Source of the DNA: Candidatus Omnitrophota bacterium
GTDB taxonomy: Bacteria; Omnitrophota; 4484-213
Length of the DNA stretch: 24,217 bases
Direction: 5' to 3'
NCBI GenBank assembly: GCA_030640885.1
Contig: DAOWIN010000160.1
Coordinates: 1-24,217 of the forward strand
Shown here: positions 6,801 to 14,216 of the stretch, one piece after another
Numbering within the stretch: the first letter of the stretch is position 1
Layout of the letters: the number at the start of each line of letters is the position of its first letter
The notes under the pieces: generated by a model
Told to the model about the DNA's origin: nothing
Databases searched by the model: none
Seen by the model: only the letters and a program-made list of their open reading frames with translations
Position numbers and translations under genes: made by a program

Positions 6801-8735
6801 ATGAAAGAACAGAACTTAAAACGGAGGTATGAAATGAGAAAGAAAATTAGATTGATATTGTTGGCAACGATTTTATGCTCAATAACAACTATTGTTAATG
6901 CGGATGAAGTAGAGAAAGGAATGCAAGTAAGAGACTTTCCTGGAATAGTTTATGACAAAACAGTGAATTTGTATCATCAAGCACATCAAAAGATATTTGG
7001 TTTAAATCAGGCAGAAAAAAAAGAAAGAGACGAACAATCTGTTGAAGAACAAAGAAAACAAAGAGAACAGCGAGAACAAACAATAACTGATTATCAAGAT
7101 TCCTATAAAACGAGGCAATTTAACCGCTTGAAATCGTTAGGATTAAATTCAGAAGAAGATTTAATAGGTTTTGATATATCTAAGCTATCTTCCCAAATGC
7201 AAGAGAATATTCGTCTTTCAAATATGGTAGTGAGGGAAGCCACAGGAGAACGATGTCCGGAAGCAGAAAAGTTTGATGCGTATAAAGAGGTGAAGTATCA
7301 CGATGAGATTTTAACAAGATTTGAAAATTTAGGAATTGACAGAGCTCCACTTGCTTATGATATTCCTTATCTTGAAACATATAATACTACTGATAAAAGC
7401 GAAATAGACGCTAAATTTAATGACGAATTAAAATTTGCCGAATTTTTAAGTAATGGATATAATCCTAAAGATGATGCAATTGCTGATAAAATAAATTATT
7501 TATTTTCTAAACGCTATATGCCTTCTTCTTATTTGCTATTATACAAAAATAGAAGTCCTTATACCTCAGATGCTTTTTTTGGTCCTGTTTTTGGAACGGG
7601 TGTAAGGTCAGGTTATGTAGATTCAACCGAAGGAAGAGAAATTTATTTTCCAAGAGGTATAAAATCAGATGGAACAGAATATGCCCCTGAAGATATTGTT
7701 AAAATATTTAGCCCAGAAACGATTGCAAAAGCAAATAAGAGAGGCGATAAGGATGAAGATTTTAATCCTACTCCCTATCTTGACCATATGGAAGTTTTTG
7801 GACCGTCTTGGAATAAAACCCTTTATAATATTTATGATGAGAAAATAGAATCGACACTCAAACCAATAGGCGATAAACCTTATAATAGATGGGGGGCAAT
7901 AAATTATTCTAAATTTAGAGAAAATCTTCTTGCTAAAAGTAAAAGAGGGGAGACGATGAGACAAGAAGACTTGGATATTCTTGAAGAAGAGTATGCCAAT
8001 ACTGCCATTTCTGCAGATGACAGTATTTGGGATGAGATAAGTTACTTGACAGGACTAAAAGAAAGACCAGAACTTGATGTGGGGTATTGTTTAGGTTGTG
8101 GAGGAGGGAAAAAATATTGGCATATTAAAGAAAGCGAGTTAATAGGAATTGATGAAAATACAATCCCTGATGTGTGGTTACAAGGTCTTGAAAGCTTTCG
8201 AATGGATATGGAATATTTCCGTTTTTCTTCCCAAACAAGAAGAAAGAAAATAACTTTGCCTCATGAGCATCTTTGGATATACGATACAAAAAATCCAGAA
8301 TATATTAAAGAAGGTTGGTATAAGGGAAGAAGAATAAAATATTATAATCCAGTAACAGATGAAGTTGTTTATTCAAATCCTAATGATTCCGAAGCGGTAA
8401 AATATGACTTTTATACAGAGGTAGAATATCTTTCATGGGTGCAGAATTTATTTGAAAAGTTCGCCCATGATAAAAAAATAGGTGACCGTTGTGGAGAGAA
8501 TTTTTTTAGGGAAACTTTTGGTTTGACTTTTCATGCTTCGTCTAAAGAAGAAATTGATAAAATATTTAAAGAACGCATGAGCCAGATTACTGAACAAAAT
8601 TGGGACCAATGGAATTATCTTACCCCATCAGAAAGAGCAAAAAAGAATAGAGAAGAAAAAATTGAATGGGGAATAGCAATGGAGAAAGCATGGAAAGAAG
8701 CAAACCCTAATTCCAGAGGTAGAATAAGTCATTAA
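6801..8735 (+). CDS. Large secreted protein of unknown function (first of a pair)
   Basis: 644 residues from ATG 6801 (AGGAGGG at 6789-6795). An in-frame ATG at 6834 has its own GGAGG (6823-6827) and begins the signal peptide MRKKIRLILLATILCSITT, with likely cleavage after VNA; 6834 may be the true start. The mature protein opens with a charged, probably coiled-coil stretch (about 70-100, rich in Arg, Glu and Gln) and then a long hydrophilic region dense in Tyr, Asp, Glu and Lys. No catalytic motif is recognised. A CLGCGGGKKYW segment with two close Cys (about 427-437) and a lone later Cys are visible. It shares short phrases with the next protein, such as IGIDENT and DxYKxVKY, hinting at remote common ancestry. 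Low GC compared with the core genes. It follows a strong promoter, and a second secreted gene comes 34 bases later. Confidence 0.75.
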   Translation: MKEQNLKRRYEMRKKIRLILLATILCSITTIVNADEVEKGMQVRDFPGIVYDKTVNLYHQAHQKIFGLNQAEKKERDEQSVEEQRKQREQREQTITDYQDSYKTRQFNRLKSLGLNSEEDLIGFDISKLSSQMQENIRLSNMVVREATGERCPEAEKFDAYKEVKYHDEILTRFENLGIDRAPLAYDIPYLETYNTTDKSEIDAKFNDELKFAEFLSNGYNPKDDAIADKINYLFSKRYMPSSYLLLYKNRSPYTSDAFFGPVFGTGVRSGYVDSTEGREIYFPRGIKSDGTEYAPEDIVKIFSPETIAKANKRGDKDEDFNPTPYLDHMEVFGPSWNKTLYNIYDEKIESTLKPIGDKPYNRWGAINYSKFRENLLAKSKRGETMRQEDLDILEEEYANTAISADDSIWDEISYLTGLKERPELDVGYCLGCGGGKKYWHIKESELIGIDENTIPDVWLQGLESFRMDMEYFRFSSQTRRKKITLPHEHLWIYDTKNPEYIKEGWYKGRRIKYYNPVTDEVVYSNPNDSEAVKYDFYTEVEYLSWVQNLFEKFAHDKKIGDRCGENFFRETFGLTFHASSKEEIDKIFKERMSQITEQNWDQWNYLTPSERAKKNREEKIEWGIAMEKAWKEANPNSRGRISH

Positions 8736-8769
8736 AATCTTATTCTGGCTGGGAAAAAGGAGGTATAAG

Positions 8770-10776
8770 ATGAAGAAATTAGCAAAAATTGTTTGTGCAG
8801 TCGTTTTCCTTTCTTTTCTTATATGTTCGTCTGCAGAGGCGACTGGTGCGAATTTAATAGAAATATGGGATGATACTCCGGACATTATAGATTTTTCTGC
8901 TATAAAGGAAAAATTTCGTTTTCTATACCAAAAGAAATCTGTGGATATTTATGCCAAATATATTGGCATAGATGAAAATACTTTATCTTCTGAAGAACAA
9001 GATAAATTAAATGAGATAAGAGAAAATTTATATCGTGAAGGTAAAATAGAATTTCATTTTATAGATAAAAAGTATCCAATGCTTGAAGTTTCTAATGTAT
9101 TGCCTTCTGAATATGAAGAATATGTAAAAGAGCATGAAGAAGATTTTGTTTTTGCTCACGACAAAATAAGAGAATACATAGAATATGTAACTAAAGATTA
9201 TAAAAAAGGGGATAGAATTTTGAGAACAGATAGTCTTTCTGATTTTCCTCCAAATAGCACGGATAAATGGATAGAATATTTGGGGGAAAACAAAGGCAGA
9301 AATTATTATAAGTTGCATAATCTTAATCAAACAGATTTCTGGGAAATGGATATTCCGCCGACAAAAGAAGATACCGAAGAAATGGTTTCTTATGACCCTT
9401 ACAAAGTGGTGAAATATTACCCTCGAATAGAACAAGCATATTATGATACCCCTGCTTTCTGGGAAGAGGAAAAAATAAATAGAACCAATGAAATTTTAAA
9501 TAGAAATTATCCTACCGTAATAGATGGTTATTCAATACAGTATTACAAACCTCAAAGTATGCAAAAAGAACAAGCCGAAAGGAGAGCCACTAAAAAAATT
9601 GAGGAACTTTTTTATAAAACTCGTAATTATGACAAGGATTCAATTGATTATAGTTTTGAGTCCGATATATTTAACATTAGACAGCAAAGAACTGGTTATT
9701 TGTATGCTGACCAATATGGTGGAGAGTATTGGCAAAAATTACCACACACTTCAAAACTTCAGGATAATAACTATATAGGGAAAAGTAGAGATGCTCAAGA
9801 TCATATTGATGCAAATAGCAAAAAACGCTATCGGATTTTAACAGAAAAAGATATGGCATCAATAGACATTATTCATAATAAAAAAGCATCTTTCCCTGTA
9901 TCTTTTAATCAAACACAAGAAAAATCTATTGAGATTATTTCTACTCCTACACCTACACTTACACCTGCAAAAAAACCTGTGCAAATTCCTTTTTCAACAC
10001 CTTATGATATTTTCAATAATTTCTTTGATAAGGTTAGAAAACAATCACCACAAGAAGATTTAATTAACAAATCCGTTTTGAATGAAACAATATCAGTTGA
10101 TTTATTAAATGAAACGGCATTTGCTAACGAAAAAGAATTTGGCAATACGACCTCTGTAGATAATAAAACCTTTGCTAATTTAACTGAAACTATTGACACA
10201 ACTTCGCAACCTGACGAAATATCTGAAGTAGTAAAAGATGTCATTGAAGAGGAGATTGTGGAAGTTATACCAGAAGAACCAGAAGTAGCAGAAGTAGAAC
10301 CCGAAGTTTTGCCTGAGCCTAAAGATAACACGCCTTTTGGTATAGCGAAGCAAAAGGCATTAAGCCGTCCAGTAGTTGCCGGTGATTGGGAAAGAAAGAT
10401 TATAAAAAGCAAAGGAACGCTTGTTTTGTTGTGGGAAAATTCTAAACAAAGAAAGACAAAAATCAGATTTCTTACTTCCGAAATGGCAGAGCGTCTTACT
10501 GATTATGAATTAGGAACATTTAGCGACCCTATGCGGACAAGAGAGGGTGATATTACTGCTTGGACACATAAAAAAGGAGATAAGGGAATAGATACTTATA
10601 AGCAAGAAGAATATTTTTCAGAAGAAGGAAAACGCTTTTATGAAGATATTGCCGTTAGTTGTAATTTTGATCCTGAAACCAGAAAGATCCAACAAATTTT
10701 TATTTCGCTTTCTGATTCAAATATTATAAAAATAAATTTTGATACAAAAAAGATTAGTTTTAAGAATACAGAATAA
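8770..10776 (+). CDS. Large secreted protein with Thr/Pro and acidic linkers, unknown function
   Basis: 668 residues. AAGGAGGT (8757-8764) is five bases before ATG. The signal peptide MKKLAKIVCAVVFLSFLICS ends near SSAEA. Residues 25-385 are hydrophilic and rich in Tyr, Glu and Lys. A Thr/Pro linker (about 390-410, STPTPTLTP) follows, then a stretch with six N-X-S/T sites (433-472), then an acidic Pro-Glu-Val stretch (about 494-520). The last 130 residues look like a compact domain of alternating strands (GTLVLLWENS, KTKIRFLTSEMAERL). I recognise no family. The linkers suggest a surface or extracellular protein. It is the second gene of a probable two-gene operon with the preceding secreted protein. 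Confidence 0.75.
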   Translation: MKKLAKIVCAVVFLSFLICSSAEATGANLIEIWDDTPDIIDFSAIKEKFRFLYQKKSVDIYAKYIGIDENTLSSEEQDKLNEIRENLYREGKIEFHFIDKKYPMLEVSNVLPSEYEEYVKEHEEDFVFAHDKIREYIEYVTKDYKKGDRILRTDSLSDFPPNSTDKWIEYLGENKGRNYYKLHNLNQTDFWEMDIPPTKEDTEEMVSYDPYKVVKYYPRIEQAYYDTPAFWEEEKINRTNEILNRNYPTVIDGYSIQYYKPQSMQKEQAERRATKKIEELFYKTRNYDKDSIDYSFESDIFNIRQQRTGYLYADQYGGEYWQKLPHTSKLQDNNYIGKSRDAQDHIDANSKKRYRILTEKDMASIDIIHNKKASFPVSFNQTQEKSIEIISTPTPTLTPAKKPVQIPFSTPYDIFNNFFDKVRKQSPQEDLINKSVLNETISVDLLNETAFANEKEFGNTTSVDNKTFANLTETIDTTSQPDEISEVVKDVIEEEIVEVIPEEPEVAEVEPEVLPEPKDNTPFGIAKQKALSRPVVAGDWERKIIKSKGTLVLLWENSKQRKTKIRFLTSEMAERLTDYELGTFSDPMRTREGDITAWTHKKGDKGIDTYKQEEYFSEEGKRFYEDIAVSCNFDPETRKIQQIFISLSDSNIIKINFDTKKISFKNTE

Positions 10777-10815
10777 TGCTGGGATAAACAATTTTTGAAA
10801 AAAACATTTTGAAAG

Positions 10816-10839
10816 ATATCTTGCCTGTAGGCGAGATAT
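10816..10839. promoter_or_regulatory. 10-bp hairpin overlapping the pgsA -35 box
   Basis: ATATCTTGCC (10816-10825), loop TGTA, GGCGAGATAT (10830-10839); fully paired with one wobble. No T-run follows closely. It covers the -35 element of the next promoter, so it could be an operator, or an mRNA 3' end for the secreted-protein operon. Confidence 0.45.
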
Positions 10840-10849
10840 TTGTTATAAT
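10821..10849 (+). promoter_or_regulatory. Promoter upstream of pgsA, extended -10
   Basis: TTGCCT (10821-10826), 17-bp spacer, perfect TATAAT (10844-10849), with TG at 10841-10842 giving an extended -10. Transcription would start near 10856, inside the 5' arm of the terminator hairpin that follows. Confidence 0.6.
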
Positions 10850-10851
10850 AG

Positions 10852-10898
10852 CCCAAAGGAGATATTACCAAATAAATTCTTTGGGTTTTTGTTTTTTT
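10852..10898 (+). terminator. Intrinsic terminator before pgsA
   Basis: CCCAAAGGA (10852-10860) pairs with TTCTTTGGG (10877-10885), nine pairs with one wobble and a 16-base loop. A T-rich tract runs 10886-10898 (TTTTTG then seven T's). It would end transcripts of the secreted-protein operon. It begins two bases after a TATAAT box, an overlap noted among the findings. Confidence 0.7.
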
Positions 10899-10922
10899 AA
10901 AAAATAATATTTGTTATTTCTT

Positions 10923-11498
10923 ATGAACCTTCCCAATATATTAACCATTTCCCGTATTTTTCTTACCTTTATTTTTGTCTTTTTTCTTCTCTCTCCCAAT
11001 TTTTTTGCCAAAATTCTTGCTTTATTAATTTTTAGTTTTGCCTGCTTGACTGATTATTACGATGGTAAGATTGCTCGGCAGAGAAATCTGATTACCAATT
11101 TTGGCAAACTTGCCGACCCGATTGCTGATAAAATTTTAATTTTAACTCCTTTTCTTTGTTTTGTGCAGATGAAGATAGTTCCAGCTTGGATGGTAATCTT
11201 AATAATCAGCCGAGAGTTTATAATTACTGGTGTGCGTGTATTTGCTCTTTCTCGAGGGCGGGCGTTGGCGGCTGCCAAAGGAGGAAAACACAAGACAATT
11301 TCTCAGATGGTCGTTATTTTCTTTATTCTTTTATTTTTGATTGGGCGTTCATTTGGACAGAGATTCAATTTCTGGAATGTTGATTTTGAACGGATAAGCA
11401 AATGGATTATTTATATTTCAATGTTAATTGCTACTGCACTTACATTGAATTCGGGAGTTTCTTATTTGTGGAAAAACAAAAAAATATTAACAAGTTGA
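10923..11498 (+). CDS. pgsA: CDP-diacylglycerol--glycerol-3-phosphate 3-phosphatidyltransferase
   Basis: 191 residues. It makes phosphatidylglycerol phosphate from CDP-diacylglycerol and glycerol-3-phosphate in the inner membrane. The CDP-alcohol phosphotransferase signature is complete: D44, D47-G48, A51-R52, G61, D65 and D69. Four to five hydrophobic helices surround it. ATG 10923 gives the family's usual start, MNLPNILTISRIF; an upstream in-frame TTG at 10911 is less likely. No clear Shine-Dalgarno is seen. The next gene, pgpA, removes the phosphate from the product and overlaps the end of this gene. Confidence 0.95.
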   Translation: MNLPNILTISRIFLTFIFVFFLLSPNFFAKILALLIFSFACLTDYYDGKIARQRNLITNFGKLADPIADKILILTPFLCFVQMKIVPAWMVILIISREFIITGVRVFALSRGRALAAAKGGKHKTISQMVVIFFILLFLIGRSFGQRFNFWNVDFERISKWIIYISMLIATALTLNSGVSYLWKNKKILTS

Positions 11499-11926
11499 TT
11501 AAACTACTTTCTTCAGTTTTCTATCTTGGCTATTTGCCTTTATTTCCCGGAACTTGGGGCAGTTTAGCCGGCGTTCTAATTTATTTACTGAGCAATCAGA
11601 ATAAGCTTTTGTATTCAATAATTACGATTCTGGTTATCGGATTGGGATTTTGGGTTTGCGGAAAGGCAGAGGAAATCTATAAAAGAAAAGACCCGCCTTA
11701 TGTAGTAATTGATGAGGTTGCTGGAGTGTTAATCGCTCTATTTTTAATTCCCCCCAAATTGTTTTTAATAATTATTGCCTTTTCCCTCTTTCGTTTTTTT
11801 GATATTGTTAAACCTACGCCGCTTAAAAAAATTGAGAAATTAAAAGGAAGCAAAGGAATAATGTTGGATGATATTTTTGCCGGTTTAATGACTAATCTCA
11901 TTATGCGAGTAATAGTAAATTTTTAG
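11468..11926 (+). CDS. pgpA: Phosphatidylglycerophosphatase A
   Basis: About 152 residues from GTG 11468. It dephosphorylates phosphatidylglycerol phosphate at the inner membrane. Family motifs are in order: GYLPLFPGTWGSLAG, DPPYVVIDEVAG, FRFFDIVKPTP and GIMLDDIFAG, with conserved acidic residues in the second and fourth, plus three hydrophobic helices. The start is not certain: ATG 11402 would add 22 residues read out of frame through pgsA, and TTG 11495 overlaps the pgsA stop (TTGA). I prefer 11468 because family members have 20-30 residues before GTWGS. The pairing with pgsA gives two consecutive steps of one pathway. Confidence 0.92.
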   Translation: MEKQKNINKLIKLLSSVFYLGYLPLFPGTWGSLAGVLIYLLSNQNKLLYSIITILVIGLGFWVCGKAEEIYKRKDPPYVVIDEVAGVLIALFLIPPKLFLIIIAFSLFRFFDIVKPTPLKKIEKLKGSKGIMLDDIFAGLMTNLIMRVIVNF

Positions 11927-11979
11927 CCTGCAACCTTGATGTTTTTTACTTGCATCCCAGAGCTACAATTAAAGTCTTG

Positions 11980-12014
11980 CTTGTAGCTTGTAGCTTGTAG
12001 CCTGCAGCTTGAAT
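11980..12014 (+). repeat. Heptamer array (CTTGTAG type), five units, abutting the cinA ATG
   Basis: CTTGTAG three times, then CCTGCAG and CTTGAAT; the next base is the A of the cinA ATG. AGCTACAA at 11961-11968 is complementary to TTGTAGCT at 11981-11988, so a hairpin is possible. The array fills the place where a ribosome binding site would be. Confidence 0.85.
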
Positions 12015-12491
12015 ATGAAGACTATCGCCGTTGCCGAGTCCTGTACCGGTGGGTTAATTTCGCACCTAATTACTAATAAAGCGGGAAGCTCTCAATATTT
12101 CAAATTGGGGGTGGTAGTTTATTCTAACGAAGCAAAAATTTCTTTATTGAAAATTCCCTCCAAAATAATTGAACAGTTTGGGAGCGTAAGCTCACAAGTA
12201 GCCCTGTTAATGGCGCGTCAGATCAGGAAATTGGCAAAGACAGACATTGGTTTAGGAATTACGGGCATTGCCGGTCCTGCTTTGCCTAAGTTGCCTAAGG
12301 ACGACCCACTTCCACCTACGAGGTGGAAGTGGTGGGAGATTGGTTTGGTCTATATTGCTGTTTCTTCAGTTAAGGGAAATGAATGCAAAAAGTTCAATTT
12401 CAGCGGAAGCCGAAAGGAAATAAAAGAAAAAGCGGCAAAACAAGCTCTTAAAATTTTGGAGATAGCAATTAAGCAGGAGGAAAATGTCTAA
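12015..12491 (+). CDS. pncC: CinA C-terminal-type nicotinamide-nucleotide amidase with altered loop
   Basis: 158 residues. The family deamidates NMN to nicotinate mononucleotide in pyridine nucleotide salvage (PncC/CinA_C). AESCTGGLISHLI at the N-terminus, VVYSNEAK and TGIAGP mark the active site. The protein starts only seven residues before ESCTGG; family members usually have 10-20 more, and a stop at 11991 prevents extension. After TGIAGP the usual glycine-rich loop (GGGxxxKPVG) is replaced by a longer Pro/Trp/Lys segment of about 21 residues before GLVYIAV, encoded by a tandem 9-mer and a perfect 12-bp palindrome. Activity may be altered or lost. No Shine-Dalgarno; a heptamer array abuts the ATG. 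Confidence 0.85.
   Translation: MKTIAVAESCTGGLISHLITNKAGSSQYFKLGVVVYSNEAKISLLKIPSKIIEQFGSVSSQVALLMARQIRKLAKTDIGLGITGIAGPALPKLPKDDPLPPTRWKWWEIGLVYIAVSSVKGNECKKFNFSGSRKEIKEKAAKQALKILEIAIKQEENV
12282..12299 (+). repeat. Tandem 9-bp repeat inside pncC
   Basis: TTGCCTAAG twice, without interruption, encoding LPKLPK. It is immediately followed by a palindrome (12306-12332), and together they make up the unusual insertion in the amidase. Confidence 0.75.
12306..12332. repeat. 12-bp perfect palindrome inserted in-frame in pncC
   Basis: CCACTTCCACCT (12306-12317), loop ACG, AGGTGGAAGTGG (12321-12332). It lies in codons that replace the conserved glycine loop of the family, so it looks like a mobile palindromic element accommodated by the reading frame. 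Confidence 0.75.
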
Positions 12492-12506
12492 TTACTCTAA
12501 CTCATT

Positions 12507-12572
12507 GGGTCACCCAGTTCCCCAGACCCCCAGTTTCCCATCTGGGCGTCTGGGTGACTGGGTGCTGGGCAG
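12507..12572. repeat. Inverted 7-8-bp array (CCCAG/CTGGG type) between pncC and thpR
   Basis: Three CCCAGNNN octamers (12513-12536) are followed by CTGGGNNN units (12542-12572). GTCACCCAG (12509-12517) is the exact reverse complement of CTGGGTGAC (12550-12558), so the two halves can pair. It fills most of the gap between the two genes. Confidence 0.8.
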
Positions 12573-12590
12573 CTACCATAGTCATTAAGA

Positions 12591-13145
12591 GTGCGCCTAT
12601 TCATTGCCATCACTTTAAATCCCGAAATTCAGAAAGAATTAAACAGTTTGCAAGAAAGGTTTGTTTCTTTTGAAGGAATAAGATGGATTAAGTCGCAGAA
12701 TATTCATCTCACTCTAAAATTTTTAGGAGAGGTGAACGAACAAAAAATTTCTCTAATAAAACAAGCGATGCAGAAGGCGGGAAAAGGTATTTCCCCTTTC
12801 TCGGCGAACTTTGTTGGATTGGGAGTATTCCCTAATTTAAAGGCCCCGCGAGTAATCTGGATAGGAATAGCTTCTGAAAAAGAAGTTGTTATTATTCAGC
12901 AAAGATTAGAGAAAGAATTGGAAATTTTTGGTTTTTCTCCCGAGAAGAGAAAATTCCAGCCACATCTAACTTTGGGCAGAGTTAAATTATTGCAGGATAA
13001 AAAAGGATTTACAAAAGAGATTAAGGAATTAGAACAAGTTTCTTTATCTTCTAAATTGAGTGTAGATAAAATAGAACTTATTAAAAGCAACCTATCGCCT
13101 GAAGGAGCAGTTTATTCTTCGGTGCATAAATGCAGATTGGAATGA
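12591..13145 (+). CDS. thpR: RNA 2',3'-cyclic phosphodiesterase (2H phosphoesterase)
   Basis: 184 residues, normal for the ThpR/LigT family. It opens 2',3'-cyclic phosphates on RNA ends; its physiological role in bacteria is unsettled. Both catalytic H-x-T-x motifs are present, HLTL at 39-42 and HLTL at 125-128. The start is GTG 12591 (MRLFIAI, the family start); a stop at 12579 blocks longer forms. No good ribosome binding site. Its TGA overlaps ATG 13142 of the next gene (ATGA), so it is coupled to a glycosyltransferase. Confidence 0.93.
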   Translation: MRLFIAITLNPEIQKELNSLQERFVSFEGIRWIKSQNIHLTLKFLGEVNEQKISLIKQAMQKAGKGISPFSANFVGLGVFPNLKAPRVIWIGIASEKEVVIIQQRLEKELEIFGFSPEKRKFQPHLTLGRVKLLQDKKGFTKEIKELEQVSLSSKLSVDKIELIKSNLSPEGAVYSSVHKCRLE

Positions 13146-14170
13146 AAAAAAAGAGAATTGCCATTCTTTCGCCAGTGGCTTGGCGGACGCCGCCAAGAAC
13201 ATACGGCGCTTGGGAAACAGTAGCAAGCAATATTACTGAGGGATTAGTAAAACGCGGTTGGAATGTAACCCTTTTTGCCACTAAGGACTCAATTACAAAA
13301 GCAAAGTTAGAAGCGATTATCCAAAAGGGATATGAAGAAGATAAATCTGTTGACCCGGATGTATGTCGTTGTTTGCACATTGCCCATTTATTTGAAAAAG
13401 CAGACAAATTTGATTTAATCCATAGCCACTATGATTTTTTTCCTCTTGGTTATTCCCGGCTGGTCTCTACGCCAATACTTACCACTATCCATGGTTTCTC
13501 ATCGCCACAAATTATGCCGGTTTATCAAAGGTATAGAGACGGCTATTTCGTTTCTATCAGCGATGCTGACCGAGCCCCTAACTTAAATTATTTAGCCACA
13601 GTTTACAACGGAATTAAGATTTCCGATTTTACATTTTATAAACAGGGGGGGCAAAAGTTGGTATTTTTAGGGAGGATTCACCCGGATAAAGGTGTAGAGT
13701 TAGCAATAGCTACAGCTCAAAAAAGCGGGCGCCCTTTGGTTATTGCTGGCATTATTCAAGATAAAAACTATTTTGAACAGCGTATAAAGCCCTTTATTAA
13801 TAACAAACTCATAAAATTCATTGGAGCGGTAGGACCAAAGGAGCGTAACGAATTATTTAAAGATAGCTACGCTCTTTTACATTTAAATACTATTCCGGAA
13901 AGATTTGGTTTGGTAATGGCAGAGGCAATGGCTTGCGGAGTGCCAGTAATTGCGATGGATTTAGGTTCATGCCGCGAGGTTATTGTCGATGGGAAGACAG
14001 GAGTGTTAGTAAGAAATGTGGAAGGAGCGATAAATGCCTTAAAGAAAATTTCCTCTATTTCGCGGCAGGAATGTCGCAAAAGGGTAGAGGAAAATTTTAG
14101 CGTAGAGCGTATGGTTAAGAAATATGAAAAGGTGTATGAGAGAATATTTACACTGCAGGTTAAGAAATGA
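13142..14170 (+). CDS. GT4-family glycosyltransferase
   Basis: 342 residues from ATG 13142, which overlaps the thpR stop; an ATG 12 bases earlier is also in frame. It is a GT-B fold enzyme. The N-terminal donor-loop region has TPPRTYGAWETVASNI, and the C-terminal domain has VFLGRIHPDKG and the E-x7-E motif (E253, E261) in PERFGLVMAEAMACGVPV. Enzymes of this type move a sugar from a nucleotide donor to a lipid or glycan acceptor at the inner face of the membrane. The substrate is unknown. It opens a block with a glycosidase and two more glycosyltransferases. A run of seven G's lies at 13645-13651. Confidence 0.88.
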   Translation: MKKKRIAILSPVAWRTPPRTYGAWETVASNITEGLVKRGWNVTLFATKDSITKAKLEAIIQKGYEEDKSVDPDVCRCLHIAHLFEKADKFDLIHSHYDFFPLGYSRLVSTPILTTIHGFSSPQIMPVYQRYRDGYFVSISDADRAPNLNYLATVYNGIKISDFTFYKQGGQKLVFLGRIHPDKGVELAIATAQKSGRPLVIAGIIQDKNYFEQRIKPFINNKLIKFIGAVGPKERNELFKDSYALLHLNTIPERFGLVMAEAMACGVPVIAMDLGSCREVIVDGKTGVLVRNVEGAINALKKISSISRQECRKRVEENFSVERMVKKYEKVYERIFTLQVKK

Positions 14171-14198
14171 CGAAATCCGAAATCCGAATGACGAATAG
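14171..14198 (+). repeat. Heptamer array (CGAAATC type), four units
   Basis: CGAAATC, CGAAATC, CGAATGA, CGAATAG directly after the glycosyltransferase stop and before the glycosidase. No inverted half is seen at this locus. Confidence 0.75.
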
Positions 14199-14216
14199 GG
14201 AGCAGTACAATCAATA

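Noticed and set aside
9028..9435. Reverse-strand coding region of 135 codons
   Set aside because: It lies fully within a secreted-protein gene with a signal peptide and ribosome binding site, and its product is a low-complexity Phe/Ile-rich sequence without domain.
10002..10412. Reverse-strand Ser/Thr-rich reading frame of 136 codons
   Set aside because: Antisense to the acidic and Asn/Thr linker of the secreted protein; its Ser-rich product is the expected mirror of Glu/Pro/Thr codons, with no start signal.
11402..11467. Longer pgpA starting at ATG 11402
   Set aside because: The added residues are an out-of-frame reading of the pgsA C-terminus and resemble no PgpA N-terminus.
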